From: Carallia brachiata
Lineage: Eukaryota > Streptophyta > Magnoliopsida > Malpighiales > Rhizophoraceae
DNA: 64,000 bases
Reading direction: 5' to 3'
Assembly: GCA_021464245.1 (NCBI GenBank)
Contig: JADCRB010000010.1
Location: 4,395,316-4,459,315 of the forward strand
Each line of letters opens with the position of its first letter. The stretch's first letter is position 1. The notes beneath the pieces are model-generated. The model was not told where the DNA came from and ran no database searches. It saw nothing but the letters and a program-made list of their open reading frames with translations. A program made the position numbers and the translations under genes. Below, piece after piece: positions 38,216 to 50,051 of this stretch.

Positions 38216-40560
38216 CTGCTAAAACAACAACAGAGTAAACTTTCTATTAGCTTTGCACCAACATTGCATATGCAAAATTCATCATTGAAGCCCAGAAATA
38301 CAAACACTTTTAAAATCACACGAATAAAAAAGACTTGGAAAGAAAGTGCAAATTGGGTATAATTCAGTTCTTTACAATGAAAGTCAAAGAAATCTGCGGA
38401 AATGGAACGTAACGACACAATTACAGACAAGAAAAAAATAATCTATGGATTTCACGATGGACAAGAGCCCCAAAGATCTAACCTTTGCTCGCTGCTAGTG
38501 CTACTAAAACTGTGTTTATTTTTTTGTTTGCTCTTAATAGAAATTCTCTACTATAGATCGGTTCGGCCCCGGTATGGATTATTAGGACAAGCATCGCCTG
38601 CTTTTTTTTCGTTCTTCCACAACCTTGTGCGGAGCCTCTAAACAAGAGCGTAAACAAGATTGGCTCGATTAAAACTGGTCCAAACTCATATATCAACGGT
38701 CTGTTCAACCAAGTTTGAGTAAATGGAGGCTTGATTTATTTGAAACTGTGAGTAACTCTTTAAAACTTATTTAACATTTGTCTTATAATTCTTAAATGTT
38801 TTATTTTGTACGTCATAAAAGGTATATTTATATTTTACATACCATCATTAGAATAATTTTAATAAATTTATTTGAGTCGAACATTATTTTAGTACTTTTT
38901 TTTGTAACAAAAAAAATTCATCACGTATATCGATTATCGGAAATACGGATCGAAATTGAAATAACTTTTATTTATATGTTCTATTCAACTCAACTTATGA
39001 AAAATGACTTATCACTTGAACATTATTTACCCGAACAGGCCTCCCATAAGTTGACCAAACAGTATTAGCAAGTGGACAGACGGTCACAATCAATCCAAAC
39101 AATTCAAAAATCAAAGTCTGCCTACGAGACTCAAATTTAAGTCAAACATGTAAAAAACACATTGAACTATCACTAACTATCACCCCCAATGCTATTATTT
39201 TAGTATGTTCGAACCCCAAACTAGGCAAATAACATGAAGATTTCTAATAAGGGTTCTATTACATGATATTACAAATCAACATTACTTCAACACCTCTCTT
39301 TCTTTACTGTTTTATAAAAAATCTATAATTTTTAAATATAGTTAGTGTAAACTTAAATATACTTAATAAATTACCTTAAATTTTGATTTTTTTCAAAAAA
39401 ATTTTTTGGTCCAAGTTCTATTTTGATCCATAAAGAGATTTTTTGAGCTCTAAATTATACAATAGAATAGTTCTTTCTATGCCCATAAACTCCACACTCC
39501 CTTATTATTACTAAAACTCAAAATTTCTAAAATAAAAAAAAGTAAATTTTAACTACTAAAATATTTCATAAATAACAAATATACTAGTGTTAGAGTAGTG
39601 TTATTTTGTAGGACCATGAATTTTTTTTTTTTATCTATAAAGAGTCTTATTAGACATTTAAAGAGTAAAAAATAAAGTTAAATAGAATTTGAACCCTCAC
39701 CTACTGATTGAGGGACATCTCCATCAACCAATGAAACAAATGCTCACGATCATGAACTTTTTTTGGTCAAAGACAGCCTTTTTGGGCCCAATTTGTTTTG
39801 GACCCATTTGGAGCAACCTTTTCCAAGCCATAACCCAAAGAGCCATATAAGAAGAATTCGGGCTCAAGATACTCCAAATTCAATGGGATTCAACGAGACC
39901 AACATCAGATGCCGGCACCCCACTGGAAGCTGGTCTTTTCCTATATGCAAGGAGTAGTGGATAATCAAAAGAATAGGAGGGGTATGGGGCTTGAAAGAGT
40001 AGTACAATGACGGCCGTGGAAGAAGTAGAGAAATTTGGCACGGGTTTATTCTTGATGGTGCAACCGATGCAAAGCCCCTCAAGCTATGGTGAACATAATA
40101 TGTCTATTCCGATGTTACCTAAAAATAAAAAAGGTGATCTTTATATAAACCAAGGATCATTTCTCGCCTTCATTTTGTACAAGTACATGTGTAGGGCTGG
40201 ATGGCAGAGTTAAGATATTTGCATGTCAACCTTTGAACATACATGTTGATATTTTGTGTAACTGTTACTCATTCAACAGGGATGGAATGGGGGCATTTTC
40301 TGTTTCTACTTGAGTAAGTAGATGTTGTCTCGCATGGAATGAGCTTAGACCCTCCATGGAATGAGCTCATTCGTAAGCCAAAATTTGCATGCAGGATGAT
40401 TTTTATGCGGTTCTTGGTATTACAAGCCATTAGAACTGCATAAAAATTTTGGTTTTAGACTCTCCAAACATGCTGAGGCAACTACCGCGGGAACCAATCA
40501 ACAACATTAACAGAAACAGAGTAGATTAACCTGCCCTAAATGGTTACCAGCTCAAAATTC
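38216..40560. other. Intergenic DNA with 5' remnants of the EMC6 copy
   Basis: Minus-strand sequence around 38475 (GAGCAAAG/GTTAGATC) could be the donor of a non-coding EMC6 first exon. The rest is AT-rich without a supportable gene; a SINE-like copy lies at 39.6 kb. Confidence 0.35.
39608..39760 (-). mobile_element. SINE-family copy 3
   Basis: On the minus strand GTGAGGGTTCAAATTCTA is a near-perfect polymerase III B box, preceded by TTTCATTGGTTGATGG (A-box-like). It is followed by TTTAACTTTATT and TCTAATAAGACTCTTTATAG before a poly-A tail (poly-T at about 39619-39631 on plus). The same 3' module ends the copies near 27.0 and 58.3 kb. Confidence 0.45.
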
Positions 40561-40583
40561 AAAGTTTAACAGAACCTATTCAT

Positions 40584-43500
40584 TCACCTTCTCATGTTGA
40601 TTGCACTAGAGAATTTATTCTTTTTAAGTTCGCCATCATCTTCCTTGTCATCACTGTCTACTACAATAATTCCTTCTTCGTTCTCATCGTAGCCCTCCAC
40701 CTCACCCTCATCAACTCCATCCTCATCATATACTTCATCATCATCATCAAAATCATCCTCTTCATCGTCATAGTCCATGCCTGCACACAAAGTATGGAAT
40801 TCAGGTGGAGGCGGGCAATCCTCTGTGACTGCTTCATCCATCTTTATCACAAGGTGCCGTATGACTCTTTCGTCTCGGTCTAGCATGCCCTTGAAGTCAT
40901 TGATCCATTTAGCTTCTAGCTCAAAATTCATCAAAATGTAGTGCGCCTTTTTCGCTTTCTGTATCTTGTATGCTAGCCTTCGCATACCCCAGTCACTGAA
41001 TCTCCATACCTTGCCTTTCTTCTCCCTCAGAAAATCTGCAAACAAGGAGTGTCCTCCTTTAGCATTGTCAAGTAATTGCACAGTGATGTGATTAAAGGAA
41101 GGAACAAACATATTGTACAACAGAAGATATACTGGCAATCTTTTGTAACGTCATATCTTTTTAATAACAACATAAAATTAAAAAAATATATGTATATTCT
41201 TTACATTTTCTCATAAATTCACCAGCATGTCCAAGCAACTGGTGGCATCAGCAAGTACTTTACACATTAAACTTGGGCTCAATACAAAACACTGGGAATG
41301 GAAATATAGATGCTTTAGAAGCTTCCAAATTCATATTCCAAATGACAATAAGACATTGTCACTAGGGATTCACATGGTGGATGACTAGGTCGAAGGAAAG
41401 AGAACTGAACCAATAATGTGGGAACAACAAAGGAAATTGTAAAAGGGCAGTCACAGCACAGCAACTCTAAAACTAATTGGAGAAATAAAGCGTAAAGGGC
41501 AACATGAATCCAAAAAATTTTTTTAAGCCACCAATTAAGGAAATCATAATAATCCTAACAAAAGCTTAAAGTGTGCCCAGTCTTGTTGGCACGTTAAAGT
41601 CTATATCATTCATTTCCAGAAGGCAAGTTGGATGTCATGTCCTATAGAAGTGTCCAAGTAATTGCTGCAAGTTCTACATAAGTTGTCAGGAAGTGCTACA
41701 AGCAGTTGGAACCCAGTGAAGTCCAAATCTTTAAAATCAATTTCTTTTGAAATGTAGCAAGAACAGGCTGATCTTCAGAGGAAAACTGCCAAATTAAAGT
41801 GGGTGGACATCCAAAAATCCGACAATTGGTTGCATCAGAGTGCACCCATAACAGCTCCTTGTTTCCTGTGGAAAGTTAGAAAGCTTTACGTTTCATTGGA
41901 CAAACTACAGTGAGGATAGCCCCTTCATGTAGTCCCACACGGCACAAAGACTGTCAATGTACAATACTAGCAACACTCATAGTGGAGAACTAAGAGTTGC
42001 AAATCAGAAATACTATGAAACTTATTTGGCTAACTGACTTTACTGTCTGGGTTGCAGAGGAAAAGTTGGCATAATACTTCACCTTGAACTTTCTCATTAA
42101 CTTTGGCAGCCTCTTCCGCATGATTCTCATGGATTAAATACACCACTTCATAATGTCGCACTGCACAACAAGAAAGACAATACATATAAATTATCAAAGA
42201 CGTCAATTTTATTAAATATGAATGTAAACAAGAACTCTGTGTCCACGATGTTTCCATCAGTAGAAAACCATAAGACGCATTGCTTTAATCTCCTTATACC
42301 TCACTTATCAAAATAAGAGGAAAGTGACAAGAAATGATGGTTTGATAACATGCATAAAAACTTTGAACTTCAACCTGAGTACAATGAAAAACAATTTGTG
42401 AGCAGCAGCAGCAATGGGAGGTACAAAATTGTTTTTCCTTTCCTTCTATTTTGATCCTTGGTTATAAAAAAAATAAATAAATAAAGATAAACATCACGAA
42501 ATATCCTTCACAAAACTTCACTAAAAATTTCTAAATTTTAGGGTAATACTCAATTTAATTAGGATTCAGTTTTAAAAAACAAAGTAAAATTATCAAAAGC
42601 TCCTTGGCACATCAGTAAAAAAAAAAAAAGCAAATCGTGAAAAGTCGTGAAAAAACCTTCATGCTGTATATCACTATTATAAAAAAAAAAGTGTTTTCTT
42701 GCTCTATTTAACGGCCAAGCAGATAAACAAAGAAGAAACAAGAACAAGCATACATACTTCGCTCCACGTTCAATTGACTTTGCAGCTGAAGATTCAGAGA
42801 TTCATATAACTTTTCTGCAACCAAACAAAACAGTCACATTGCTTCAAACTCTACAAATCACAATAATTTCAAACATAGAGAAGCAAACACAAAAAACATG
42901 TGGGAATTAGAATTCCCACCTTCTTCTGCATCAGCGAATTCAGGCAGAATTCTGCCATCTTCCTGCACTTTCTTCTGCAACTCAAAATAAAGCCGCTCAA
43001 AATCAAACGCTATGCAAATCATATATTGATACACAAGTGATTATACCATGCAGAAATACTCGGCGAAACTGGTGCAAACCCAAATCTTGTCCCATAAATC
43101 CTTAAGCTTTATAAAGCGAAAAGACTTGAGCTTTAAAACCCGACTCAAACACACGCACAGAGAAAGCACGCATACAATGAATTACTCAAAAACTCAGAGA
43201 AAAATAAATTCAGTAAAACGCTTCAGAAATTTCAAGAGCTGTTGGAAAACAAGAGAAGAAATTGCCAGAAAAAAAAAAAAAAACAAAAAACAAAACAAAA
43301 AGAAGGAACGAAAAAAAAAAAAGAGTGGGGGTACCTCTTTAAGCAGGACGGCTTCAGGAAAAGGGCCAGTGGTCTCGTCAGGCCTGAGCATGAAGGCATG
43401 AGAATCATCCCTGTTGTTATTGTTCTTGCTCTTCTTTGCCCAAACAATCAGTGATTTTCTAAGTCCAAGTGCCAATCTTTGAGAGGCGAAAGGTAACGCC

Positions 43501-43622
43501 ACAGATGAAGAGAACCCGTTGGCAACAATCAAGGGTGGATTCTTGCTCCCGTTAAATCCATCGCGAACCACCTGTTTGGGAGTCCTGCAGTAGGTTGCAG
43601 AGCTGGGAAGAAGTACCTCCAT
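40584..43622 (-). CDS. RFC3: Chloroplast-type ribosomal protein S6 homologue, RFC3-like
   Basis: Five exons join in frame: 43335-43622, 42920-42974, 42758-42814, 42083-42160 and 40584-41035, giving 309 residues, close to the roughly 310 expected. All junctions are GT-AG. Residues 1 to about 60 are Ser-rich with few acids and fit a chloroplast transit peptide. About 97-133 is a charged coiled linker. About 134-240 is the bacterial S6 fold, with HYEVVYLIHENHAEE, WRFSDWGMRRLAYKIQKAKK and AHYILMNFELEA. The remaining 70 residues are very acidic (DDEEDDFDDDDEVYDEDG) with a basic end. In Arabidopsis, REGULATOR OF FATTY ACID COMPOSITION 3 has this architecture and acts in plastid ribosome function and rRNA handling; the orthology is inferred. 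The start ATG follows the last upstream stop context and opens the transit peptide. A LINE sits 337 bp upstream, which limits the native promoter. Confidence 0.9.
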
Positions 43623-43939
43623 AGCCCCCCGGCCCCCAATAGAAAAGTGCTTGGCGAAACGAAGGCATTGCTTACTCGGTGATATTTGGTGTATCTTCAA
43701 CTGTAACGCACGTGCGCTATCCCCCGTTAAGGGCAATAATTTTAAGATGAAGATAAATATTATGATCAAATTCCTAAATTTTAAGATAGATTGAATTTTA
43801 TAAAATAAAAATAAAATTATACAAAATTATTTGCCACAATAACAATAAAATTAACTCGTAAAAAATCGTAAAAAAAAACGTCTTATTATATATCATAATC
43901 TTACAAGTTTAAAAATATTCTGGCTGTGTAAAAACTTAC
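43623..43939 (-). promoter_or_regulatory. Remaining native 5' region of the RFC3-like gene
   Basis: Only about 317 bp of native DNA lie between the ATG and the LINE target duplication. The part nearest the gene is GC-richer and probably leader; the distal half is AT-rich. No TATA box was confidently placed. Any control element more distal than this was pushed about 7 kb away by the two retroelement insertions. Confidence 0.45.
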
Positions 43940-43958
43940 AAAAAAACTAATATTTTCT
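43940..43958. repeat. 19-bp target-site duplication of the LINE, left copy
   Basis: AAAAAAACTAATATTTTCT is identical to 49986-50004. Its last TCT merges into the poly-T (minus-strand poly-A) tail of the element. Confidence 0.95.
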
Positions 43959-44016
43959 TTTTTTTTTTTGGTGAAGAAGGAGGGCAAAGCCCAAAAAGAA
44001 GCTAATTTGCTACAGC

Positions 44017-47000
44017 TCAGGGCATATAAACGCCAATCATATCCTCAGTCAAAATACTCCATACGCCGTCGGGAGGATGGCGAAGAATTGTCATACCTCT
44101 GGTTTGCGTGAGGGCATGCGAAGCTAGCCAATCTGCTACCCTGTTCCCTTCGCGATATTCATGAACAAATTGGATAGACCAATCCTTATGCAAAGCATCA
44201 CGGCAACTTTGAATGAGAGCGGCCTGCGGGTGCGTTTGGGCTGTCTCCTGCAGAATTGCTTGATAAGCAGATAAGGAGTTAGTCTCTATTATGACTTGCC
44301 TGAAACCTTCCCCCCAAGCAAAAATTAGACTTTGGAGTATACCCCACAATTCTGCTACAAAAACAGAGGTTACTCCTATATTATGAACAAATCCACCAAC
44401 CCAGGATCCATGTTGGTCGCGAGCAACTCCACCCGCTCCCGCTAGTCCTGGATTTCCCTTCACTGCAGCGTCACAATTGATTTTTATCCAGTTCCCAGGG
44501 GGAGGCTTCCAACCCACCAAGATGCTAATTCTTGCACAGCTCAAAGATGCACCTTGTTCAGCCTCCCAAGTGGATGAATATTCTTTTGCAAGCTTTTGAA
44601 CAACAACAGGGGAGTAACACGAGTTAAGAGACCCACCCAAGGCTATCTCATTTCTCCATTTCCATAACCACCAGCATATCACCGAGAATAGCACCATCCA
44701 TTCTTCCTTCTTTCCCTTCCCAAAATTGGATGTAAGATTGCCCAAGATCCAATCAAAAATAGAACCCATAAAGAAGTCAGCCCATCTACTTGGATCCACA
44801 AGTTGCTTCCAGAAGGCCTCAGCTTTCTTGCAGTCTCGAAGCATGTGACAAATGTTCTCAGTATAGGAATTACATATTGGACAGATATAGGAATTAAATA
44901 TACCTTTCAGCCATAGCTCCAAATTCGTTAGAAGCCGACCATGACACATTTTCCACAAGAAGCAGCGTATTTTTTCTAGGATTTTCAGCTTCCAAATTAG
45001 CTTGAAAAGAGGATTTAACTCCTCATTCTCACCCTCCTTAAGTGCTTCGTAGGTTGATTTCACTGTGAACCTCCCATCCGATGTATAGCCCCAAGCGTGG
45101 ACATCTGCAAAGCTGGCATCATTATGAACAAAGCAAGCCGCTAGTTGTTGGCAGACCCATTGTGGAAGCTTTCCTTCAAGAACTTGCCAATTCCAACCAA
45201 CGTGTGGCCTCCAATAACGAGCAACTTTTGCTCCAAGCTCCACATGGCTTAATGGCGAAGTAGTATGATTTACCAAGGGATCTGGCAAAAGCCATCTGTC
45301 AGTCCAAAAATTAGCAATCAAACCATTCCCAATGCGCCACTTCAACCCAGCTTGGAGACAATCTCTAGCCTTGCCATGACTTCTCCATGTGTGGGAACAA
45401 ATGTGCTTATGCTCAAAGCGCTCCATCTGTCCCCCCACTCGGCAGTATTTAGACTTAAGTACTCTGACCCATAGACTATTTTGTTCATGAATAGCCCTCC
45501 AACCAAATTTCGCCACAATAGCTTTATTCACCAAACTAGAATTTCTCACACCAAGACCACCGTTGTTTTTGTCCCGACAAACAACTCTCCAACTCAAGAG
45601 ATGAACTTTCCTCTTATCTTCAGTGTCACCCCATAAGAAATTTCTCTGGAGCTTATCGAGTTGATTACAAATACCCGTTGGCAAAATGGAAGTTTGCATA
45701 GAATAAAGAGGCAAAGAAGCAAGAACTGACTTGACGAGAGTCAGACGTCCCGCAAAGGATAATTGGTTGGCTTTCCAACCTGCCAATCTTGAATGCACTC
45801 GATCTATAATAGATTTATATGTGGCAGAGGTGACTCTTCCATGAAGAACTGGTACACAAAGGTATTTTTCCAAGTCTTTAGTCAAATTAATTCCTGCACA
45901 TCTACTTAATCTCCGGGCATCACTAAAAAAAACATTTTTTGATGTACACATATGGGACTTGAGGAGGTTAATTCGCTGACCTGAGCTGCTACAAAAGAGA
46001 CTTAAGCACTCCTTAATAACTTTGATTTGATCAAGACCTGCTTCAGAAAATAGAATAACGTCGTCTGCAAAAAACAAGTGAGAGAGGGAAGGGCCTTGAT
46101 TGGATAATTTTAAAGGCTTCCAAGCTTCTGTGGCAACCTTCTCTTCAATTAGATGGGAAAGACGCTCCATGCACATAACAAATAAGTAGGGAGAAAGAGG
46201 ATCCCCTTGGCGAAGCCCTCTGGTTGGCTTAAAACCATTAGAGAGACTTTTGTTCCAAATAATCCTCATGCTTGGTGAAATCACACACTCCATGATGATA
46301 GATACTAAATTTTTGGGCAACTGGAGCTCATAGAGTGTTGACTTGATAAAACTCCAGCTCATTCTGTCATACGCCTTCTCGAGATCCAACTTTAAAATTA
46401 TCCCTCCATTTTTCCGTCGAAATTGCCTGAAAGAATGGACCACCTCTTGCAATACCACAATATTATCTGTGATTTGACGACCTGGAACAAAACTAGCTTG
46501 TGTTGGCCCAACCCAATTCGGCAACAGAGGCTTCAATCTTTCAACAATAACTTTACCGATAGTTTTATAGTTGACGTTGCAGAGACTGATTGGGCGATAA
46601 TCTGTAACTTTTTCTGGAGCATTCACCTTTGGAATTAAAACGATCTGAGTGTCATTAATTTCCAGTGGGAAGTGCTTGGTGAGAAAGACTTGTTTAATAA
46701 ACTGCACAAAAGATGGCCCCACAACAGACCATTGCTTCTGGAAAAATAAGGCTGGAAACCCATCTGGTCCCGGAGCTTTTATGGCCCCAATACCAAACAC
46801 CGCATTTTTAATTTCCTCAGCGCTAACAGATCTTGTCAAACATTGTAACTCATGGTCCTTCAGGACATAGAAGCAACGATTAGGCATTCGGTCTCGTCTG
46901 TCTTGCATTTCTTCAGAGTACAAAGCCTGAAAGAAGTCACAAAAGGTCCTTTGCATTATAACGTCATCATACTCCCAAGACCCATCATCACGTTTCAATG

Positions 47001-48127
47001 CTACAATACAATTTCTCCTTCTTCTAATCAAAGTGGATGTGTGAAAATAGCTAGTATTGCGGTCCCCACCTAGAATCCAACTCTTTTTTGACTTCTGAAA
47101 CCAAAGGAATTCTTCCTGTTTAAGGACATCTTCCAGCTGATGTGACAACTTTTGCTCCAACTTTAGAAGTCCTGGTTGGAATCTAGTTGCCATTCGTACT
47201 TGACAGCCTTTTATGCGAGCTAGGAGTCTTTTCTTCCTTTGAAAGATATTTCCAAAAATATTATGGTTCCAAGATTGAAGCTCCATCGAGAGCTTGCGGA
47301 TAGCATCAGGCAAGGGAACTTGTGTCTCCCAACTATCTCGAATCATTGGGGAAAAGCTATTGTGGAATAGCCAAGCCCCTCGGAAACAAAACGGTCGAGC
47401 AGAAGCTCCTCTATGGACGTCATGTGAAGTTGGATCAGAAGGGGGCAATGGTCAGACTGAAACCTTTGTAAATGCCAGAACCTGGGCTTCTGGAATTGTA
47501 ACTGCCAATCCAGGTTGCACAAGGCTCGGTCCAGTCTACAAGAAACTCGAGTACTAATAGAGCGACCTCTGGACCAAGTGAATTTAGAGCCAGTAAATCC
47601 CAAGTCCACTAATCCAAGATCATTAATCCACTCAGCAAACTTGTTCCAACGTGCTGCTCGAGGGTCTTGTCCACCAGCCTTCTCTTCAGGGGAGCTAATT
47701 GAATTAAAGTCCCCAGCTATCAACCATGGCTCAGAAATGGAGGACTATCGAGAGCGCAAGGTTTGAAAGAAAAGGCGCCTCAAGTTGGTATCATTAGGAC
47801 TGACATAGGTTGCCGTAAGAAGCCAAGGAGAGGTACTTGGCTCATGTACTTTCATATGAATAAACTGTTGTTGCTTCTCCACGACTTGGATACAAAGCCT
47901 CTCTCTCTCCAGAGTACCCAAATTCCACCACGAAAGCCTTGAGCCTCCTCTCTGATAACACCAGAGAAACCGATACTCTTGCAAACATCAACAGCTTGCT
48001 GGCCACTAATTTTTGGTTCAATGATAACCAAGATACTTGGGTCGTGTATCTGGATAAACATCCTCATTGCTCTTTTAAAATTATCACTAGCTGCACCACA
48101 ACAATTCCAAACAAAGATCTTAATCAT
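44017..48127 (-). pseudogene. LINE ORF2: endonuclease, reverse transcriptase, RNase H
   Basis: ORF2 begins MIKIFVWNCCGAA at 48127. The endonuclease has IIEPKISG, the second-domain GDFNSISSPEEK, CRLDRALCNLDW and the catalytic SDHCPLL. It is broken by a frame change near 47905 in a GAGAGAGAG run, an in-frame TAG at 47745-47747 and a frame change near 47400-47430. The rest (47448-44017) is one open frame of 1143 codons. The RT motifs are complete: KAPGPDGFPALFF, DYRPISLCNVNYK, KLDLEKAYDRMSW, RGLRQGDPLSPYLF and FFADD. A cysteine/histidine region follows (ICPICNSYTENICHMLRDC), then C-terminal RNase H with NCDAAVKG, AELWGILQSL, IIETNSL and NRVADWLA. The third catalytic Asp of RNase H is Asn here (codon 44278-44280). 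Confidence 0.95.
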
Positions 48128-48179
48128 TAAATAAATAATGAGAAAGAGAGAAGACCAGCAATGCACCATGGCGTAGGCC

Positions 48180-49985
48180 CTAAGCCTCAAGCCTGGTAAT
48201 CCCTGTATCACCGAGATTACCATCATTCATCAGCATTAGAGTGTCCTGAACCTCTTGGGCCAAAGATGTCGTATCTGAGATTGTAGTTTCCTCCACCAAA
48301 TCATCGACCATCCGGGGGCTCAGGTGGGGAGGGAGGAGTGGCAGATGTGGAGGCCCGAGTTGATGATATACCATGGGGATCTAGAATTTTTTGCGGCATG
48401 TTTTGTAGTTTTGCGTCACCAATATTAATTTGGGTGAGACGAGATTCGACACGAGAGGGCAATGCTGTTTTAGTCCGATGAAAATGTTCTGCACAGGACC
48501 CAACCAATTGACTTTGCACAGTGTCAATATTCTCTTTCCCTACAGGAACAAACGCTTGTCTTCGGTTACGTGTCCCTATTTGGTCGAGTAAAGAATTTTC
48601 TTTTATTACTAAAGGTTGGCTCACCTCAACTAAATGAGTGCCCTTTTGATTTTTCCACTTTGAATATCGTACCGAGAATTAGAATCTCCACTAGCCTTTG
48701 ATTTAGGAGCCATTTTAGGGACACGATCAGGTTGTTCCTTATTGGTGTCATTCAATTTGGAGATTATAGCACCATGATCTCCTACATCCAAAATCTCATC
48801 CCTTTGATCCTGAAGTGCCGCAAATCTTGACCCCGTATTATTCCCTCCGATTGAATCGCCTGCAACTTCGTGCCTTCCTCTAACTAACGTTGTGTTCTGA
48901 TTAGTCATTTTACCGGCCGGTCTCTAGCGACCTGGACACTTCGCAAGCATCCATGGACCATATTTGGACTCATCCGTAGCCATTAAGCCAACTTGGTTTT
49001 TCTGTGGGATGTTCTCTGTAGCAGGTTGATGGCTAGCCTCATACGTTTGAACCGGAGGACAAGACTGTTCGTTGTGACCATACTTTCCACACTTAAAGCA
49101 GATCAAATGGAAGCCTTCATAGTCGATTTGAAAAGCATGGCCACTTACCCGACATTTGGATATAAGTGGTTTTGTAATATCGACCTCAACACAAACCCGG
49201 GCAAAATTTGCTCTTGTAGCCAGTTCAGTCGTGGAATCAACTTTTATTGTTCTACCCAACCGGTTCCCCAGCCTCCATAAGATTTTGGGACTACAATATT
49301 CAATGGGTAGTTGTAGGAATCGTGCCCATACCGTCACTTTATCGATCCCAGTTGTTGCAGGTTTGAAGTTAGGAGTCCATCTTCTCACCGTTAGATAATG
49401 CCCGACCACCATCCATGGACCTTCGCTTAAAACATGATGACAGTCCTCCTTGCAATCAAACTTGGCGAGATAAAACTCATTTCCCAAGTCTATTAGGCTC
49501 AGCTCCCCTTTCAAACTCCACAGTTGGCATAGCCAGCGAAATAAGAAACCATATCCTAGAGTTTTGCCCAACAGTTTCACGATGAGTGTACCTCACCATG
49601 GATCACGAAGCTCCTTTTTCTTTGCTCTGGTGAGAGGCGTGTTGGGATCATCATGAGTACCTAGATCATGTTCATCATCCGAAATAAGGTCCTCCTCTTC
49701 ACCCAAATTCCAGTCATTGTCCTGTTCCATTCCATCATTCCCCAAAGATTGCGAAGTCACCATATCTCGATACGAAGTCTTCCTCCGTCCATCTTCATTC
49801 CTGTTTTCATCATGGCCTTCAGAAGCTCTTAGACCACCGTGGGTTGGATTGCCTCCACCCCCAATAGTAGTCTTGACCTTTTTGCTACTCCTTGCTATTA
49901 AGTCAGTCTCCTCCGATGAGGCCTGCGGTTCACCATCGATTTCATCTCCTTCGGCTTCTCTATATAAATAAACTGTTTGTAAAGT
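48180..49985 (-). pseudogene. LINE ORF1: gag-like nucleic-acid-binding protein, disabled
   Basis: The reading frame runs from the element edge: an acidic/polar N-terminal region, then the DUF4283-type core (LLGKTLGYGFLFRWL, LIDLGNEFYLAKFDC, GPWMVVGHYLTVRRWTPNF), then a CCHC knuckle CFKCGKYGHNEQSC and a polar tail. It is interrupted by TGA at 49593-49595 (reading PW-stop-GTLIVKLLGK), by TAG at 48924-48926 (CPGR-stop-RPAGK), by a frame change near 48650-48665 leading into KNQKGTHLVEVSQ, and by another near 48310. All joins keep recognisable ORF1 sequence on each side. ORF1 proteins bind LINE RNA and help form the RNP. Confidence 0.9.
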
Positions 49986-50004
49986 AAAAAAACTAATATT
50001 TTCT
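49986..50004. repeat. 19-bp target-site duplication of the LINE, right copy
   Basis: Identical to 43940-43958; marks the 5' end of the minus-strand element. Confidence 0.95.
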
Positions 50005-50039
50005 AAGGTGCTATTAGGTAGCACTAAGATGGTGTATTG

Positions 50040-50051
50040 AGAAGCATCAAA
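50040..50051. repeat. 12-bp target-site duplication, left copy
   Basis: AGAAGCATCAAA, identical to 50962-50973; lies 35 bp from the LINE duplication. Confidence 0.85.

Larger units (their letters stand above)
43959..49985 (-). mobile_element. L1-type plant LINE with RNase H, near full length, disabled
   Basis: A 6027-bp non-LTR retrotransposon on the minus strand, flanked by a perfect 19-bp target duplication (43940-43958 and 49986-50004). It ends in a poly-A tail (poly-T at 43958-43969 on plus). Order of parts: ORF1 with a DUF4283-type region and a CCHC zinc knuckle, then ORF2 with AP endonuclease, reverse transcriptase, zf-RVT-like cysteine region and RNase H. Both ORFs carry stops or frameshifts, so the copy cannot move alone. 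ORF1 is already open at the element's 5' edge with no in-frame ATG, suggesting slight 5' truncation. The long perfect duplication and the intact 1143-codon RT frame argue for a fairly recent insertion. Confidence 0.96.

Noticed and set aside
43048..43454. Plus-strand Lys-rich ORFs antisense to RFC3 exon 1
   Set aside because: Made of the poly-A side of the intron's poly-T tract and antisense of a well-supported exon.
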